Shown here: piece after piece, positions 7,786 through 15,745 of the stretch | Layout: every line of letters begins with the position of its first letter | Position numbering within the stretch: position 1 is the stretch's first letter | Assembly (NCBI GenBank): GCA_025846845.1 | Contig: JAOYTL010000014.1 | Coordinates: 135,541-199,540 of the forward strand | Direction of reading: 5' to 3' | Length of the DNA: 64,000 nt | Source of the DNA: Alloboseaceae bacterium BT-24-1 | GTDB taxonomy: Bacteria; Pseudomonadota; Alphaproteobacteria; Rhizobiales; Beijerinckiaceae | Made by a program: the position numbers and the translations under genes | Notes under the pieces: generated by a model | Seen by the model: the letters and a program-made list of their open reading frames with translations, nothing else | Database searches by the model: none | What the model was told of the DNA's origin: nothing

Positions 7786-8397
7786 TTGGCGCAGCCCCGC
7801 GACATGATCATGATCATGTCGCACCGATTGATCGCATTGCTGCTGGAGATGCGGGACAGCGAGCATCGCCTCGAGCCTGGCGAAAGCCTGTTTCGGTCCG
7901 GCGATCCGGTTCTCAAGATGTTCGTCGTTGTCGAGGGGATGGTCGGCCTCGTCCGGCATGGCGAAACCGGGCGGCGATTGCTTCTGCAGCGGGCCGCGGC
8001 AGGAAGTCTCCTCGCCGAGGCGTCCTATTTCAGCGCGCAGTATCATTGCGATGCCATGGCTTGCGAGCCCTCCCGATTGATCGGAGTGGCCACGCGCAAG
8101 CTGAAGGCCGCGGAGGCAGACGAGCCGTCATTCATGCGGGAGCTGGCCGCACATCTCGCCCGCGAGGTTCAGCACATGCGGGCTCAGGCCGAGATACTGG
8201 CCCTCAAAACGGTTGCGCAAAGGCTCGATGCCTGGTTGCTGGCCAGCGGCGAGCCGCTTCCCGCGAAGGGAGCATGGGCCGGGCTGGCTGCGCAGATCAA
8301 CGTCGCCCCCGAAGCGCTCTACCGGGAACTGGCCCGCCGTCGCCGTCTGAGTGTCAACCCGTCAGGCAAATCCAGGGTCTGGTGTGGCCCTAGCTGA
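7786..8397 (+). CDS. Crp/Fnr family transcriptional regulator
   Basis: About 203 residues. The N-terminal cyclic-nucleotide-binding-like beta-roll runs from EHRLEPGESLFRSGDPVLKM, then a dimer helix (FMRELAAHLAREVQHMRAQAE) and a C-terminal winged helix (GLAAQINVAPEALYRELARR). No Fnr-type cysteine cluster is present. I chose TTG at 7786 because AGGGAGA (7771-7777) lies eight bases upstream; ATGs at 7804, 7810 and 7816 are alternatives without a Shine-Dalgarno sequence. It is divergent from the Spy/CpxP-like gene. A 24-bp palindrome overlaps its first codons, suggesting autoregulation. The last 8 bp overlap the convergent GYD gene. Confidence 0.78.
   Translation: MAQPRDMIMIMSHRLIALLLEMRDSEHRLEPGESLFRSGDPVLKMFVVVEGMVGLVRHGETGRRLLLQRAAAGSLLAEASYFSAQYHCDAMACEPSRLIGVATRKLKAAEADEPSFMRELAAHLAREVQHMRAQAEILALKTVAQRLDAWLLASGEPLPAKGAWAGLAAQINVAPEALYRELARRRRLSVNPSGKSRVWCGPS
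7799..7822. promoter_or_regulatory. Perfect 24-bp palindrome at the 5' end of the Crp/Fnr gene
   Basis: Two 12-base arms meet at 7810/7811. The core is a tandem ATGATC repeat flanked by GCGAC and GTCGC. It lies 55 bp from the start of the divergent Spy/CpxP-like gene and covers codons 5-13 of the regulator if TTG 7786 is the start. It is probably an operator. Confidence 0.5.
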
Positions 8398-8683
8398 TGG
8401 AGCGGATGATCTCCCGATAGGCCGCCTCGGGGAAAGCCTTGAGCGTTTCCGTGCGGACATTGCCGAGCATGGCCAGCTGCAGGCAGAAGCGCGCCTGCAC
8501 GGCATCGTCTGGCGCCTCGCAGATGACGGCCATGTCGTATTTGCCCATCGTCATGAAGAAGGCTTTGAAGTCGCCGCCCATATCCTTCAGCGCCTGTTTG
8601 GCGCTGTCGAGACGGGCGGGCGAATCCTTCAGCTTGCGTGCGCCTTGGTCGGTCCAGTTGAGCAGCATGATGTAGGTGGTCAT
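8390..8683 (-). CDS. GYD domain-containing protein
   Basis: A 97-residue single-domain protein with the GYD family signature: the N-terminal YIMLLNWTDQGARKLKDSPAR and a central MGKYDMAVICEAPDD, where GKYD replaces the eponymous GxYD. It has a ferredoxin-like dimeric alpha/beta-barrel fold by family knowledge, and no reaction is established. The ATG at 8683 follows GGGGAGAGG on this strand; the longer upstream frame is rejected. Its stop overlaps the convergent Crp/Fnr gene by 8 bp. Confidence 0.82.
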   Translation of the reverse strand: MTTYIMLLNWTDQGARKLKDSPARLDSAKQALKDMGGDFKAFFMTMGKYDMAVICEAPDDAVQARFCLQLAMLGNVRTETLKAFPEAAYREIIRSIS

Positions 8684-8830
8684 CGCGCCTCTCCCCGAAA
8701 AGGCCCGGCCTCTCCGTCGGAAGCAGCATGCGGCGCCGGCTTGTCGCCGCACGGGTTCCGGATGGGCCGTTGAACCATCCGCCGGGCCTGCCCTGCCACA
8801 CTAGCATGATGGGGCGGTATCAGGCAGGGC

Positions 8831-9463
8831 CTAGCGGTTGAGTAGTCGCTTCAGCTTCCGCACTGCGCTGTCCGGGGTGGTGAGCACCGGCTTGCCTGTC
8901 GCGGCCGCGACCGCCGATGCCGCTCGCGCCAGGCTGAACTGCGCCAGCGCGATCGCGTCGCAATCAGCCAGGTCGGCTGCGGCCAGCGCCGCCAGCCGGT
9001 CATGCTCGGCTCCGTCGCCACGATCGAGCGCGGCGAGCGCGCCCTCAGTGAGCTTAGGCACTACCGTCAGCGATCCCGGAAACTCTGGCGGCATCGACTG
9101 CAATGTCGGCCCGAAGCTGGCGAGGAGGCCGATCCGGCCGCCGACCGCTTCGGCTTCCTCGATCATCGCCTCGTTCGGCTTGAGTACCGGGAGTGGCGAG
9201 AGCGCGCGCTGCACCGCCTCGATGCAGGACCCGAAGGCCGAGCAGGTGAAAAGGATGCCGTCGGCACCGGTTGCGCGGGCATAGCTTGCGAGGCTCAGGA
9301 AGCGCCGGGTCATCGTCTCGGTGATCCGCCCATCGCGGGAGAGATCGGCCGAAAGGCTGTCGTCGAGGAGGTTCATCAGCGTGGCCTCAGGCCACAGCCG
9401 CGCGAACGCCGCCTCGATCGGAGGCGGCGAATGGCGCAGCGCATGGATCAGCGCGATCCGCAT
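8831..9463 (-). CDS. Aspartate/glutamate racemase family protein
   Basis: A 210-residue Asp/Glu/hydantoin racemase-fold protein. The first catalytic cysteine is in FTCSAFGSC, while the second half has LAQFSLARA where many racemases carry the partner cysteine. It may therefore be an AroM/hydantoin-racemase-like enzyme or an inactive member. The start overlaps the stop of the upstream substrate-binding-protein gene as TAATG, so the two are translationally coupled. It is the last gene of an RpiR-led operon that also contains an aminotransferase, pointing to metabolism of an amino acid or D-amino acid. Confidence 0.75.
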   Translation of the reverse strand: MRIALIHALRHSPPPIEAAFARLWPEATLMNLLDDSLSADLSRDGRITETMTRRFLSLASYARATGADGILFTCSAFGSCIEAVQRALSPLPVLKPNEAMIEEAEAVGGRIGLLASFGPTLQSMPPEFPGSLTVVPKLTEGALAALDRGDGAEHDRLAALAAADLADCDAIALAQFSLARAASAVAAATGKPVLTTPDSAVRKLKRLLNR

Positions 9464-10500
9464 TACCGGATCGGGTGCGGGTATTGCAGCCCGCCCTTCG
9501 AGGCGAGGTCGTTCAGCCCGCGCTTCAATTGCAGCTTGGAGCCCCCGCCGACATTGCGCTCGAAGCTCTCGCCGTAATTGCCGACATGCTTGATCACGCG
9601 ATGGGCCCAGTCATTGGTGAGGCCGAGGCCCTCGCCGAACTTGCCCTCGGTGCCCAGCAGGCGCTTGATCTCGGGATTCCCCGACTTGAGCTGCTCCTCG
9701 ACATTGGCCTTGCTCACGCCGAGTTCCTCGGCATTGAGCATGGCGTAATGCACCCATTTCACCAGCGCGACCCAGCTCTCGTCGCCGCGCTTCACCGCCG
9801 GGCCGAGCGGCTCGCGCGAAATCAGCGTCGGCAGGATGACGAAATCGTCGGGCTTGGAGAATTTCAGGCGCTCGGCGGCAAGGCCGGAGGTATCGGTCGT
9901 GAAGGCGTCGCAGCGCCCGGCCTCCAGCGCCTTGACGCCCTCCTCATTGGTGGCGAAGCCGATGATCTCGTATTTCAGTTTGTTGGCGCGGAAGAAGTCG
10001 GCGAGGTTGAGTTCGGTCGTGGTGCCTTGCGTCACGCAGATCGAGGCACCGTCCAGCCCCTTGGCTTCGCTCACCCCAAGCGACTTGCGCACCATGAAGC
10101 CCTGGCCGTCGAAATAATTGATGATCGGCCAGGACATGCCCGCCGTGGTGTCGCGCGACATCGTATAGGTCGCGTTGCGGGCGAGCATGTCGACCTCGCC
10201 CGACTGCACCACGACGAAGCGCATCTGCGGCGTCGTCGGGATGAACCTGACCTTGTTCGGGTCGTTGAAGATCGCAGCCGCGACGGCGCGGCAGAGATCG
10301 ATGTCGAGCCCGTCCCAGCGCCCGTCCGATCCCTGGATGCCGAAGCCGGGCAGGGCGATATGGTTGCCGCAGATCAGTTCGCCACGCGCCTTGACGCGAT
10401 CGAGCGTGCCAGTCTGGGCGGTAGCGATGCCGGCAAAGCCGAGCGTGGCGAGCCCAGTGAAGAGCAGGTGTTTCAGCAGTTTGGTGTTCGGTCGTTTCAT
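9463..10500 (-). CDS. Amino-acid ABC transporter substrate-binding protein, AapJ/BztA-like
   Basis: A 345-residue periplasmic binding protein with a signal peptide of about 28 residues ending ATAQT. The SBP_bac_3 fold opens TLDRVKARGELICGNHIALP. The length and the segments SDGRWDGLDIDLCRAVAAA and CVTQGTTTELNLADFF match AapJ/BztA, which serves broad-range L-amino-acid importers. No permease or ATPase gene is nearby, so it is an orphan that would need a transporter encoded elsewhere. It lies 57 bp after the aminotransferase gene in the same operon and is coupled to the racemase. Confidence 0.88.
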   Translation of the reverse strand: MKRPNTKLLKHLLFTGLATLGFAGIATAQTGTLDRVKARGELICGNHIALPGFGIQGSDGRWDGLDIDLCRAVAAAIFNDPNKVRFIPTTPQMRFVVVQSGEVDMLARNATYTMSRDTTAGMSWPIINYFDGQGFMVRKSLGVSEAKGLDGASICVTQGTTTELNLADFFRANKLKYEIIGFATNEEGVKALEAGRCDAFTTDTSGLAAERLKFSKPDDFVILPTLISREPLGPAVKRGDESWVALVKWVHYAMLNAEELGVSKANVEEQLKSGNPEIKRLLGTEGKFGEGLGLTNDWAHRVIKHVGNYGESFERNVGGGSKLQLKRGLNDLASKGGLQYPHPIR

Positions 10501-10557
10501 GGCAGTTCCCCTGTGGTGGTCGCTACGGGCTCTTGGCGGCCCGGATCAGGTAGAGCC

Positions 10558-11895
10558 TCAGGCCGGTCGGGCCGAGGCCAGGCTCGCGTCGATGGCGTCG
10601 CCGAGACGGTCGACGATCGTATCGACGGTCGCGGCGTCGATGATGAAGGGCGGGGCGAGCAGGATATGATCGCCGGCGGTGCCGTCGGCAGCGCCGCCCA
10701 TCGGGTAGATCAGCAGCCCGCGCTCCTGCGCCGCCTGCTTGATCCTGGCGTTGAGCTTCAGCGCCGGATCGAAAGGCGCCTTGCTCGAGCGGTCGGCGAC
10801 GATCTCGACACCCCAGAAATGGCCGCGCCCGCGAATGTCGCCGACATGATGGTGATTGCCGAAGCGCTCGCGCAGGCGCTGTTCCAGCCGCGCGCCCTGC
10901 GTGCGGACGTTGGCGAGAAGGTCGTCGCGCTCGATCACCTTCTGCACCGCAAGCGCGGTGGCGCAGGCGAGGGGGTGGCCGACATAGGTCTGGCTGTGCG
11001 GGAAGATGCCCGAACCTTGTCTCACCGCCTCGACGACCCGCTTCGAAGCCAGCATCGCGCCGATCGGCGCATAGCCGCCGCCGAGTCCCTTGGCGATCGC
11101 CATCAGATCGGGCGCGATGCCTTCCTGCTCGCAGGCATGCAGCGTGCCGGTGCGGCCCATGCCGCTCATCACCTCGTCGAGGATCAGCAGCACGCCATGG
11201 CGGTCGCAGATCTCGTGGATGCGCTTGAAATAGCCGGGCACGGCGGGCGCTGCGCCGAGCGTCGCGCCGACCACGGTCTCGGCGACGAAGGCGCAGACTG
11301 TCTCAGGGCCGAGCTCCAGGATCTTCGCCTCGAGTTCGTCGGCGACGCGAAGCCCGTATTCCTCGCTGGTCTCGTCGGCACGGCGGTCGCGGTATTCGTA
11401 GCAGGGCGAGATGTGATGGCCCTGCATCAGCATCTGCTCAAAGGGCGCGCGATCCTTCATCCGCCCGCCGACCGAGAGCGCGCCCAGCGTGATGCCGTGA
11501 TAGCTCTGCCGGCGCGAGATAAAGTTGACGCGGCGCTGCTCGCCCTTCTCGACGAAGTAATGCCGGGCCAGCTTCAGGCAGGCCTCGATCGCCTCCGAGC
11601 CCGAGCTGCAGAAATAGACCGAGCCCATGCCGGCCGGCGCCCGCGCGATCAGATGATCGGCGAGTTCCTCGGCCGCGTCGGTGGTGAAGAAGCTGGTATG
11701 GGCATAGGCGAGCTTGTCGATCTGCGCATGCATCGCCGCCAGCACGTCGGGATGGGCATGGCCGAGGCAGGAGACGGCGGCGCCGCCGGAGGCATCGATA
11801 TGCTCGCGACCGTTCTGGTCGCGCAGCAGCATGCCTTCGCCGCCGGTCGCAGTCGGGTAGGTCTTGCTCAGCATGCGGTGCAGGATGTGGCTCAT
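10558..11895 (-). CDS. Class III PLP-dependent aminotransferase
   Basis: A 445-residue fold-type I aminotransferase (omega-aminotransferase group). Visible elements are the PLP phosphate loop SSGSEAIEACLKLAR, the cofactor-binding LILDEVMSGMGRTG and the Schiff-base lysine in AIAKGLGGGYAPIGA. Class III enzymes move amino groups from amino acids, amines or beta-alanine to pyruvate or 2-oxoglutarate. Its ATG overlaps the RpiR stop as ATGA. It sits between the RpiR regulator and an amino-acid binding protein, so it probably deaminates the compound that the binding protein captures. The substrate is not readable. Confidence 0.88.
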   Translation of the reverse strand: MSHILHRMLSKTYPTATGGEGMLLRDQNGREHIDASGGAAVSCLGHAHPDVLAAMHAQIDKLAYAHTSFFTTDAAEELADHLIARAPAGMGSVYFCSSGSEAIEACLKLARHYFVEKGEQRRVNFISRRQSYHGITLGALSVGGRMKDRAPFEQMLMQGHHISPCYEYRDRRADETSEEYGLRVADELEAKILELGPETVCAFVAETVVGATLGAAPAVPGYFKRIHEICDRHGVLLILDEVMSGMGRTGTLHACEQEGIAPDLMAIAKGLGGGYAPIGAMLASKRVVEAVRQGSGIFPHSQTYVGHPLACATALAVQKVIERDDLLANVRTQGARLEQRLRERFGNHHHVGDIRGRGHFWGVEIVADRSSKAPFDPALKLNARIKQAAQERGLLIYPMGGAADGTAGDHILLAPPFIIDAATVDTIVDRLGDAIDASLASARPA

Positions 11896-12785
11896 CGATG
11901 GCCTCGCCTGATGGATCGGGGAGTGAGGAAGGTGCCGGCTGCATCGAGCGCGGCCTCGTGGCGGGCGATCGCGGCAAGCGCGGCCTCGCCCTTGCGCGCC
12001 GTCATCAGCGCCGCCAGGCATTCGACCGCGGCGAAGGCCGGCGTCATCGTGTGAAAGAAGGACGGGGTTTCGGTCCTGACCAGCAAGACGACATCGGCGA
12101 GGGCGGCGAGGGGCGAGAGCGCGCTGTCCGTCAGCGCCACGACCGTCGCGCCGTGCTCTCTCGCGATCTCCGCTGCTTGCACGGTCAGGCGCGTATAGGG
12201 CGCGACCGAGACGGCAAAGAGCGCATCGCCCGGTCCGATCCGGCGCAGCGCGTCGATGCCGCGCCCTCCGGCGCCATCGGCCAGCACCGAGCCCGCTCCG
12301 ATCAGGTCGCGGATATAGTCGAGCATGAAGGCGGCTGGGAAGGCCGAGCGCAGGCCGAAACAGAACACGGTCTGTGCTTCGCTCAAGAGGTCGGCGGCCT
12401 GTTCGAAGCGGGCGAGCGCCTGCGGCTCGCGCAGCGCCTTGAGGTGCTCGGCCAGCGCCGCGAACATGTCCTGCGCGATCGCGCCCGGGCCCTCCTCGCC
12501 ATGGCGCTGCATCAATTCGCCGGCACGACCGGCAAAGCCTTCCGGCCGCCGCCGCAGCGCTGCCGCGTGGACGGCACGCAATTCGTCATAGCCCTTGAGG
12601 CCGAAGCGCTGAGCCAGTCGGGTCAGGGTGGCCGGCGACAGGCCTGCCCGCTTGGCCTGCTCGCGCGTCGTCAGCAGGGCGACATCGGCCGGATGGTCGA
12701 GCACCCAGCGCGCCGCGGCCTGCAATTGCTGCGGCAGCTGCTCGAAGCTCTCGGTGAGGCTCGCCGTCAGGCCGGGCTTGTCCAT
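11892..12785 (-). CDS. MurR/RpiR family transcriptional regulator
   Basis: A 297-residue regulator. The N-terminal HTH_6 domain holds DVALLTTREQAKRAGLSPAT and LTRLAQRFGLKGYDEL. The C-terminal SIS domain (about residues 125-260) holds CFGLRSAFPAAFMLDYIRDL and ALFAVSVAPYTRLT, and usually senses a phosphosugar or related ligand. It heads a four-gene minus-strand operon (aminotransferase, binding protein, racemase) coupled by ATGA and TAATG overlaps. Dyads of ATGAAAC/GTTTCAT upstream are likely operators for autoregulation. Confidence 0.88.
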   Translation of the reverse strand: MDKPGLTASLTESFEQLPQQLQAAARWVLDHPADVALLTTREQAKRAGLSPATLTRLAQRFGLKGYDELRAVHAAALRRRPEGFAGRAGELMQRHGEEGPGAIAQDMFAALAEHLKALREPQALARFEQAADLLSEAQTVFCFGLRSAFPAAFMLDYIRDLIGAGSVLADGAGGRGIDALRRIGPGDALFAVSVAPYTRLTVQAAEIAREHGATVVALTDSALSPLAALADVVLLVRTETPSFFHTMTPAFAAVECLAALMTARKGEAALAAIARHEAALDAAGTFLTPRSIRRGHR

Positions 12786-12814
12786 GCGGGGATGCTAGCA
12801 AGGAGTTGGTTCGC

Positions 12815-12860
12815 ATGAAACGAAAATATCGGTACCGTAAATAAGAAACATTTGTTTCAT
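12815..12860. promoter_or_regulatory. Candidate RpiR operator region
   Basis: ATGAAAC (12815-12821) is mirrored by GTTTCAT (12854-12860). A tighter dyad, GAAACA-TT-TGTTTC, lies at 12845-12858. The stretch is AT-rich within GC-rich DNA and lies 30-75 bp upstream of the RpiR start. Confidence 0.5.
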
Positions 12861-12894
12861 ACGGTGACGGGCGCCGCTTGACTCTGCCATCGGC

Positions 12895-13488
12895 TCAGTT
12901 GCGCACGAGCAGTCCGTCGAGCATCAGATTGAAAGCCTCGATCGCCTTGCGCGAGGTCGCCTGCGGATCGGGAGCATGCGCGATCCATTGCGCCGCATAC
13001 TGCGTCGCGCCGGCGATCAGCCGCGCCGCCGCTTCGGCATCGACCGGAGCAACGACGCCAGCCTCCACCAGCGCGGTGAGACTAGCGGTCATCGAGCGGA
13101 TGCACTCGCTGAGCGTCGGCCAGTCCCAGGGATCGCCGAGGACGGCCGGGCCCTCGCGCAGCATGATGCGCTGGATTTCGGGGTCGAGCGCCAGCTCGAT
13201 ATAGGCGGTGCATTCGTTGCGGAAGCCGGTCCAGGGATCGTCAGCCTTGGCCGTGGCGGCCCGCATATGCGCGTTCATCTCGCCGTCGATCTCGACGATC
13301 ACCGCCGCCAGCAGGCCCTTCTTGTCGCCGAAATGATGGTAGAGTGCGCCCCGTGTCAGCCCGGCCGAGGCGGTGAGATCGTCCATCGAGGTCTGCGCAT
13401 AGCCGACCGTGCCGAAGGCGGCGCGCGCTGCGGCGATCAGCTTGGCCCGGGTCTCGGCGATCATCTGTGTGCGCGGCTTGCGCGTCAT
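12895..13488 (-). CDS. TetR/AcrR family transcriptional regulator
   Basis: A 197-residue repressor. The N-terminal TetR helix-turn-helix spans residues 10-55 (TSMDDLTASAGLTRGALYHH), followed by a ligand-binding helical domain. Such proteins repress a divergently transcribed efflux gene and release DNA on binding the drug. An MFS transporter starts 113 bp away in the opposite direction. The gap holds three copies of ATACG-N3-CGTAT, the expected operator type. The ligand is unknown. Confidence 0.92.
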   Translation of the reverse strand: MTRKPRTQMIAETRAKLIAAARAAFGTVGYAQTSMDDLTASAGLTRGALYHHFGDKKGLLAAVIVEIDGEMNAHMRAATAKADDPWTGFRNECTAYIELALDPEIQRIMLREGPAVLGDPWDWPTLSECIRSMTASLTALVEAGVVAPVDAEAAARLIAGATQYAAQWIAHAPDPQATSRKAIEAFNLMLDGLLVRN

Positions 13489-13502
13489 TCATGTTCCTTT
13501 CG

Positions 13503-13571
13503 CATACGAGGCGTATGTGAATTGACATACGGTACGTATGTGGTTATTCATGTCACATACGCAACGTATGT
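13503..13571. promoter_or_regulatory. Three TetR-type operators between the regulator and the MFS gene
   Basis: CATACG-AGG-CGTATG (13503-13517), ACATACG-GTA-CGTATGT (13525-13541) and ACATACG-CAA-CGTATGT (13555-13571). The centres are 23 and 30 bp apart. The second and third are 17-bp dyads that match each other except in the middle. Confidence 0.85.
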
Positions 13572-13601
13572 CAATTACGCTTCGATGCGACGGAGACGTC
13601 C

Positions 13602-14807
13602 ATGCCTAACCCTTATCGCGAGATTTTCCGGGCTCCCGGCGCGGTCGGCTTCTCGGCCGCCGGCTTCATCGCCCTCATGCCATTTTCGATGGTGACGATC
13701 GGCATCGTCACCATGCTCTCCCAGGCGCGCGGCCAATACTGGCTCGCCGGTGGCGTCGCCGCGACCTTCGCGCTCGCCAATGCGCTGATCGCGCCGCAGA
13801 TCTCGCGCCTGGTCGACCGCCACGGCCAGAGCAAGGTGCTGATCCCTGCTACACTCGCGACCGTCGTCGCGCTGGCCGGCCTGATGCTGGCCACGCGCCT
13901 CGAGGCGCCGACCTGGGTGCTCTTCCTGTTCGCCGGCCTCGCCGGACTGACGCCCAGCATGATGGCGATGGTGCGTGCCCGCTGGACCGAGATCTATCGC
14001 GACACGCCGCATCTGCGTACCGCCTTCGCCTTCGAGTCGGTCGTCGACGAGGTCATCTTCATGCTCGGTCCGGTGATCGCGATCGGTCTCAGCGTCGTCT
14101 GGTTCCCGGAGGCCGGGCCGCTCGCGGCGACGATCCTGCTCGCCGTCGGCATGGCCCTGTTCGTGGCGCAGCGCGCCACCGAACCGCCGGTGCATGCCCA
14201 CGACGCCAGTGCCGGCGGCTCCGCCATCCGGCTGGTGCCGGTGCAGATCATCGCGCTGCTGATGGTCGCGCTTGGCGTTGTCTTCGGCACGGCCGAGGTC
14301 ACCGCGGTCGCCTTCGCCGAAGCGCAGGGCAACAAGGCTGCGGCGAGCCTGGCGCTCGCGGCCTATGCCGCCGGCTCCTTCATCACCGGCCTGATCTTCG
14401 GCGCGCTCCGCCTGCGCCTGCCGCTGGCGACGCAATTGCTGCTCGCGATCGGGCTCGCCGCGGCGACGACGCTGCCGCTGCTGATCGTATCGTCGCTCTG
14501 GATGCTCGGCATCGTGCTCTTCATCGCCGGCGCCTCGATCTCGCCGACCGTCATCGTCGCGATGGCGCTGGTCGAGCGGCACGTGCCGGCTTCGAAGCTG
14601 ACCGAGGGCATCACCTGGGTGATGACCGGCATGGGCATCGGCATGGCGGCAGGCTCGGCCGCCTCGGGCTGGCTGATCGACCTCTATGGCGCGCATAGCG
14701 GGTTCTATGTTTCGGTTGCCGGCGGGTTCTCGGCACTGGCGGTGGTCGCGGCCGGGTTCTGCCTCATCGCCGAGCCGCGGCAGGCTCGCGCGCCGGCGCT
14801 CGCCTGA
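13602..14807 (+). CDS. MFS transporter, putative drug efflux
   Basis: A 401-residue inner-membrane protein with about twelve hydrophobic segments and the MFS loop motif (LVDRHGQSKVL) after the second. The layout matches drug:H+ antiporter-type exporters. RBS GGAGAC lies eight bases before the ATG. It is divergent from a TetR repressor across three operators, so expression is probably induced by an exported compound. Confidence 0.88.
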   Translation: MPNPYREIFRAPGAVGFSAAGFIALMPFSMVTIGIVTMLSQARGQYWLAGGVAATFALANALIAPQISRLVDRHGQSKVLIPATLATVVALAGLMLATRLEAPTWVLFLFAGLAGLTPSMMAMVRARWTEIYRDTPHLRTAFAFESVVDEVIFMLGPVIAIGLSVVWFPEAGPLAATILLAVGMALFVAQRATEPPVHAHDASAGGSAIRLVPVQIIALLMVALGVVFGTAEVTAVAFAEAQGNKAAASLALAAYAAGSFITGLIFGALRLRLPLATQLLLAIGLAAATTLPLLIVSSLWMLGIVLFIAGASISPTVIVAMALVERHVPASKLTEGITWVMTGMGIGMAAGSAASGWLIDLYGAHSGFYVSVAGGFSALAVVAAGFCLIAEPRQARAPALA

Positions 14808-14815
14808 GGAATGAG

Positions 14816-14843
14816 AAGTCGCGCTTGCAAGGGCGCGGCTTTT
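14816..14843 (+). terminator. Terminator after the MFS gene
   Basis: A 10-bp stem with two G-T wobbles (14816-14825 with 14832-14841) followed by a T4 run, nine bases after the stop. Confidence 0.6.
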
Positions 14844-14964
14844 CTGCGATACGCGCGCCTTCGATCGCCCGGCTGATAAGGGCTGCCGTGGCGGTCGTTC
14901 TTTGCTTCCCAAAGCAAAACTCAAGCGGCGCAATTCGCGCGCTCGCGACCTATGAGGAGCTGAA

Positions 14965-15165
14965 ATGCCCAAGATGAAGACCAAATCGGCCGCCAAGAAG
15001 CGGTTCAAGCTCACCGGAACCGGCAAGGTGCTTTACGCCCAGGCCGGCAAGCGTCACGGCATGATCAAGCGGACCAACAAGCAGCTCCGCAATCACCGTG
15101 GGACGAACGTTCTTTTCGAGGGCGATGCTGCCAACGTGAAGAAGTATTTCCTCCCCAACGGCTAA
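14965..15165 (+). CDS. rpmI: 50S ribosomal protein L35
   Basis: A 66-residue basic protein with the L35 opening PKMKTKSAAKKRFKLTGTGK and the central KRHGMIKRTNKQLRNHRGT. It is a large-subunit protein, and the length matches the family. RBS GAGGAGC lies upstream. rplT follows after 28 bp. The usual upstream partner infC is 7.9 kb away, so this pair must have its own promoter, presumably in the 157 bp after the MFS gene, where I could not pick a clear -35/-10. Confidence 0.97.
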   Translation: MPKMKTKSAAKKRFKLTGTGKVLYAQAGKRHGMIKRTNKQLRNHRGTNVLFEGDAANVKKYFLPNG

Positions 15166-15193
15166 CGCCTGACAACCTTTCCGGAGATCAAAC

Positions 15194-15568
15194 ATGGCTC
15201 GTGTGAAACGGGGCGTTACGTCCCACGCCAAGCACAAGAAGACTTTCCAGGCTGCCAAGGGTTTCTATGGCCGCCGCAAGAACACGATCCGCGCCGCCAA
15301 GGCGGCCGTCGATCGGTCGATGCAATATGCCTATCGTGACCGCAAGAACCGGAAGCGCACGTTCCGCGCGCTCTGGATCCAGCGCCTGAACGCTGCGGTG
15401 CGCGAGCACGGCCTGACCTATTCGGTGTTCATGGGCGGCCTGATCAAGGCGGGCCTCGAGCTCGACCGCAAGACCCTGTCGGCCCTCGCCATCGACGACG
15501 CAGCTGCCTTTGCCGCGGTGGTCGAGACGGTCAAGGGCGCGCTCGGCGCGGAAGCCAAGGCCGCCTGA
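15194..15568 (+). CDS. rplT: 50S ribosomal protein L20
   Basis: A 124-residue basic protein, slightly longer than the usual 117-120. The N-terminal extension is typical (ARVKRGVTSHAKHKK) and the globular half includes YRDRKNRKRTFRALWIQRL. L20 is essential for early 50S assembly and represses its own operon in several bacteria by binding the leader mRNA; whether that occurs here cannot be judged. RBS CCGGAG lies about eight bases before the ATG. A strong terminator follows. Confidence 0.97.
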   Translation: MARVKRGVTSHAKHKKTFQAAKGFYGRRKNTIRAAKAAVDRSMQYAYRDRKNRKRTFRALWIQRLNAAVREHGLTYSVFMGGLIKAGLELDRKTLSALAIDDAAAFAAVVETVKGALGAEAKAA

Positions 15569-15593
15569 GCGACCTCTTCGCTACGGAATTGAG

Positions 15594-15626
15594 AAAGGCC
15601 GGCGGAAACGCCGGCCTTTTTTGTTT
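15594..15626 (+). terminator. Rho-independent terminator of rpmI-rplT
   Basis: An 11-bp perfect stem (15594-15604 with 15609-15619), loop GAAA, then TTTTTTGTTT. Confidence 0.92.
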
Positions 15627-15632
15627 GGGCTC

Positions 15633-15727
15633 GCCGTCATGCTCGCCCTTGTGGCGAGCATCCACGTCTTGAACATCGTCCTCGACCAGTGAAGTCGTGG
15701 ATGGTCGGGACAAGCCCGACCATGACG
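15633..15727. repeat. Compound palindromic intergenic repeat
   Basis: The element folds as a multi-branch structure. The outer arms CGTCATG (15635-15641) and CATGACG (15721-15727) enclose hairpin GCTCGCC/GGCGAGC (15641-15659), stem ATCCACG/CGTGGAT (15660-15666 with 15696-15702) and hairpin GGTCGGG/CCCGACC (15703-15721). The first 23 bases (15633-15655) recur exactly at 63862-63884, so this is a dispersed repeat of the kind common between genes in Hyphomicrobiales. Confidence 0.75.
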
Positions 15728-15745
15728 AGAGGTGCCGGACGCCGC

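Noticed and set aside
9475..12054. An 859-residue plus-strand frame
   Set aside because: It spans three well-supported minus-strand genes (binding protein, aminotransferase, RpiR) in antisense. Its sequence is typical of high-GC shadow frames.
15576..15730. CRISPR-like repeat array after rplT
   Set aside because: The inverted repeats are nested stems of a single palindromic element; there are no regularly spaced direct repeats.
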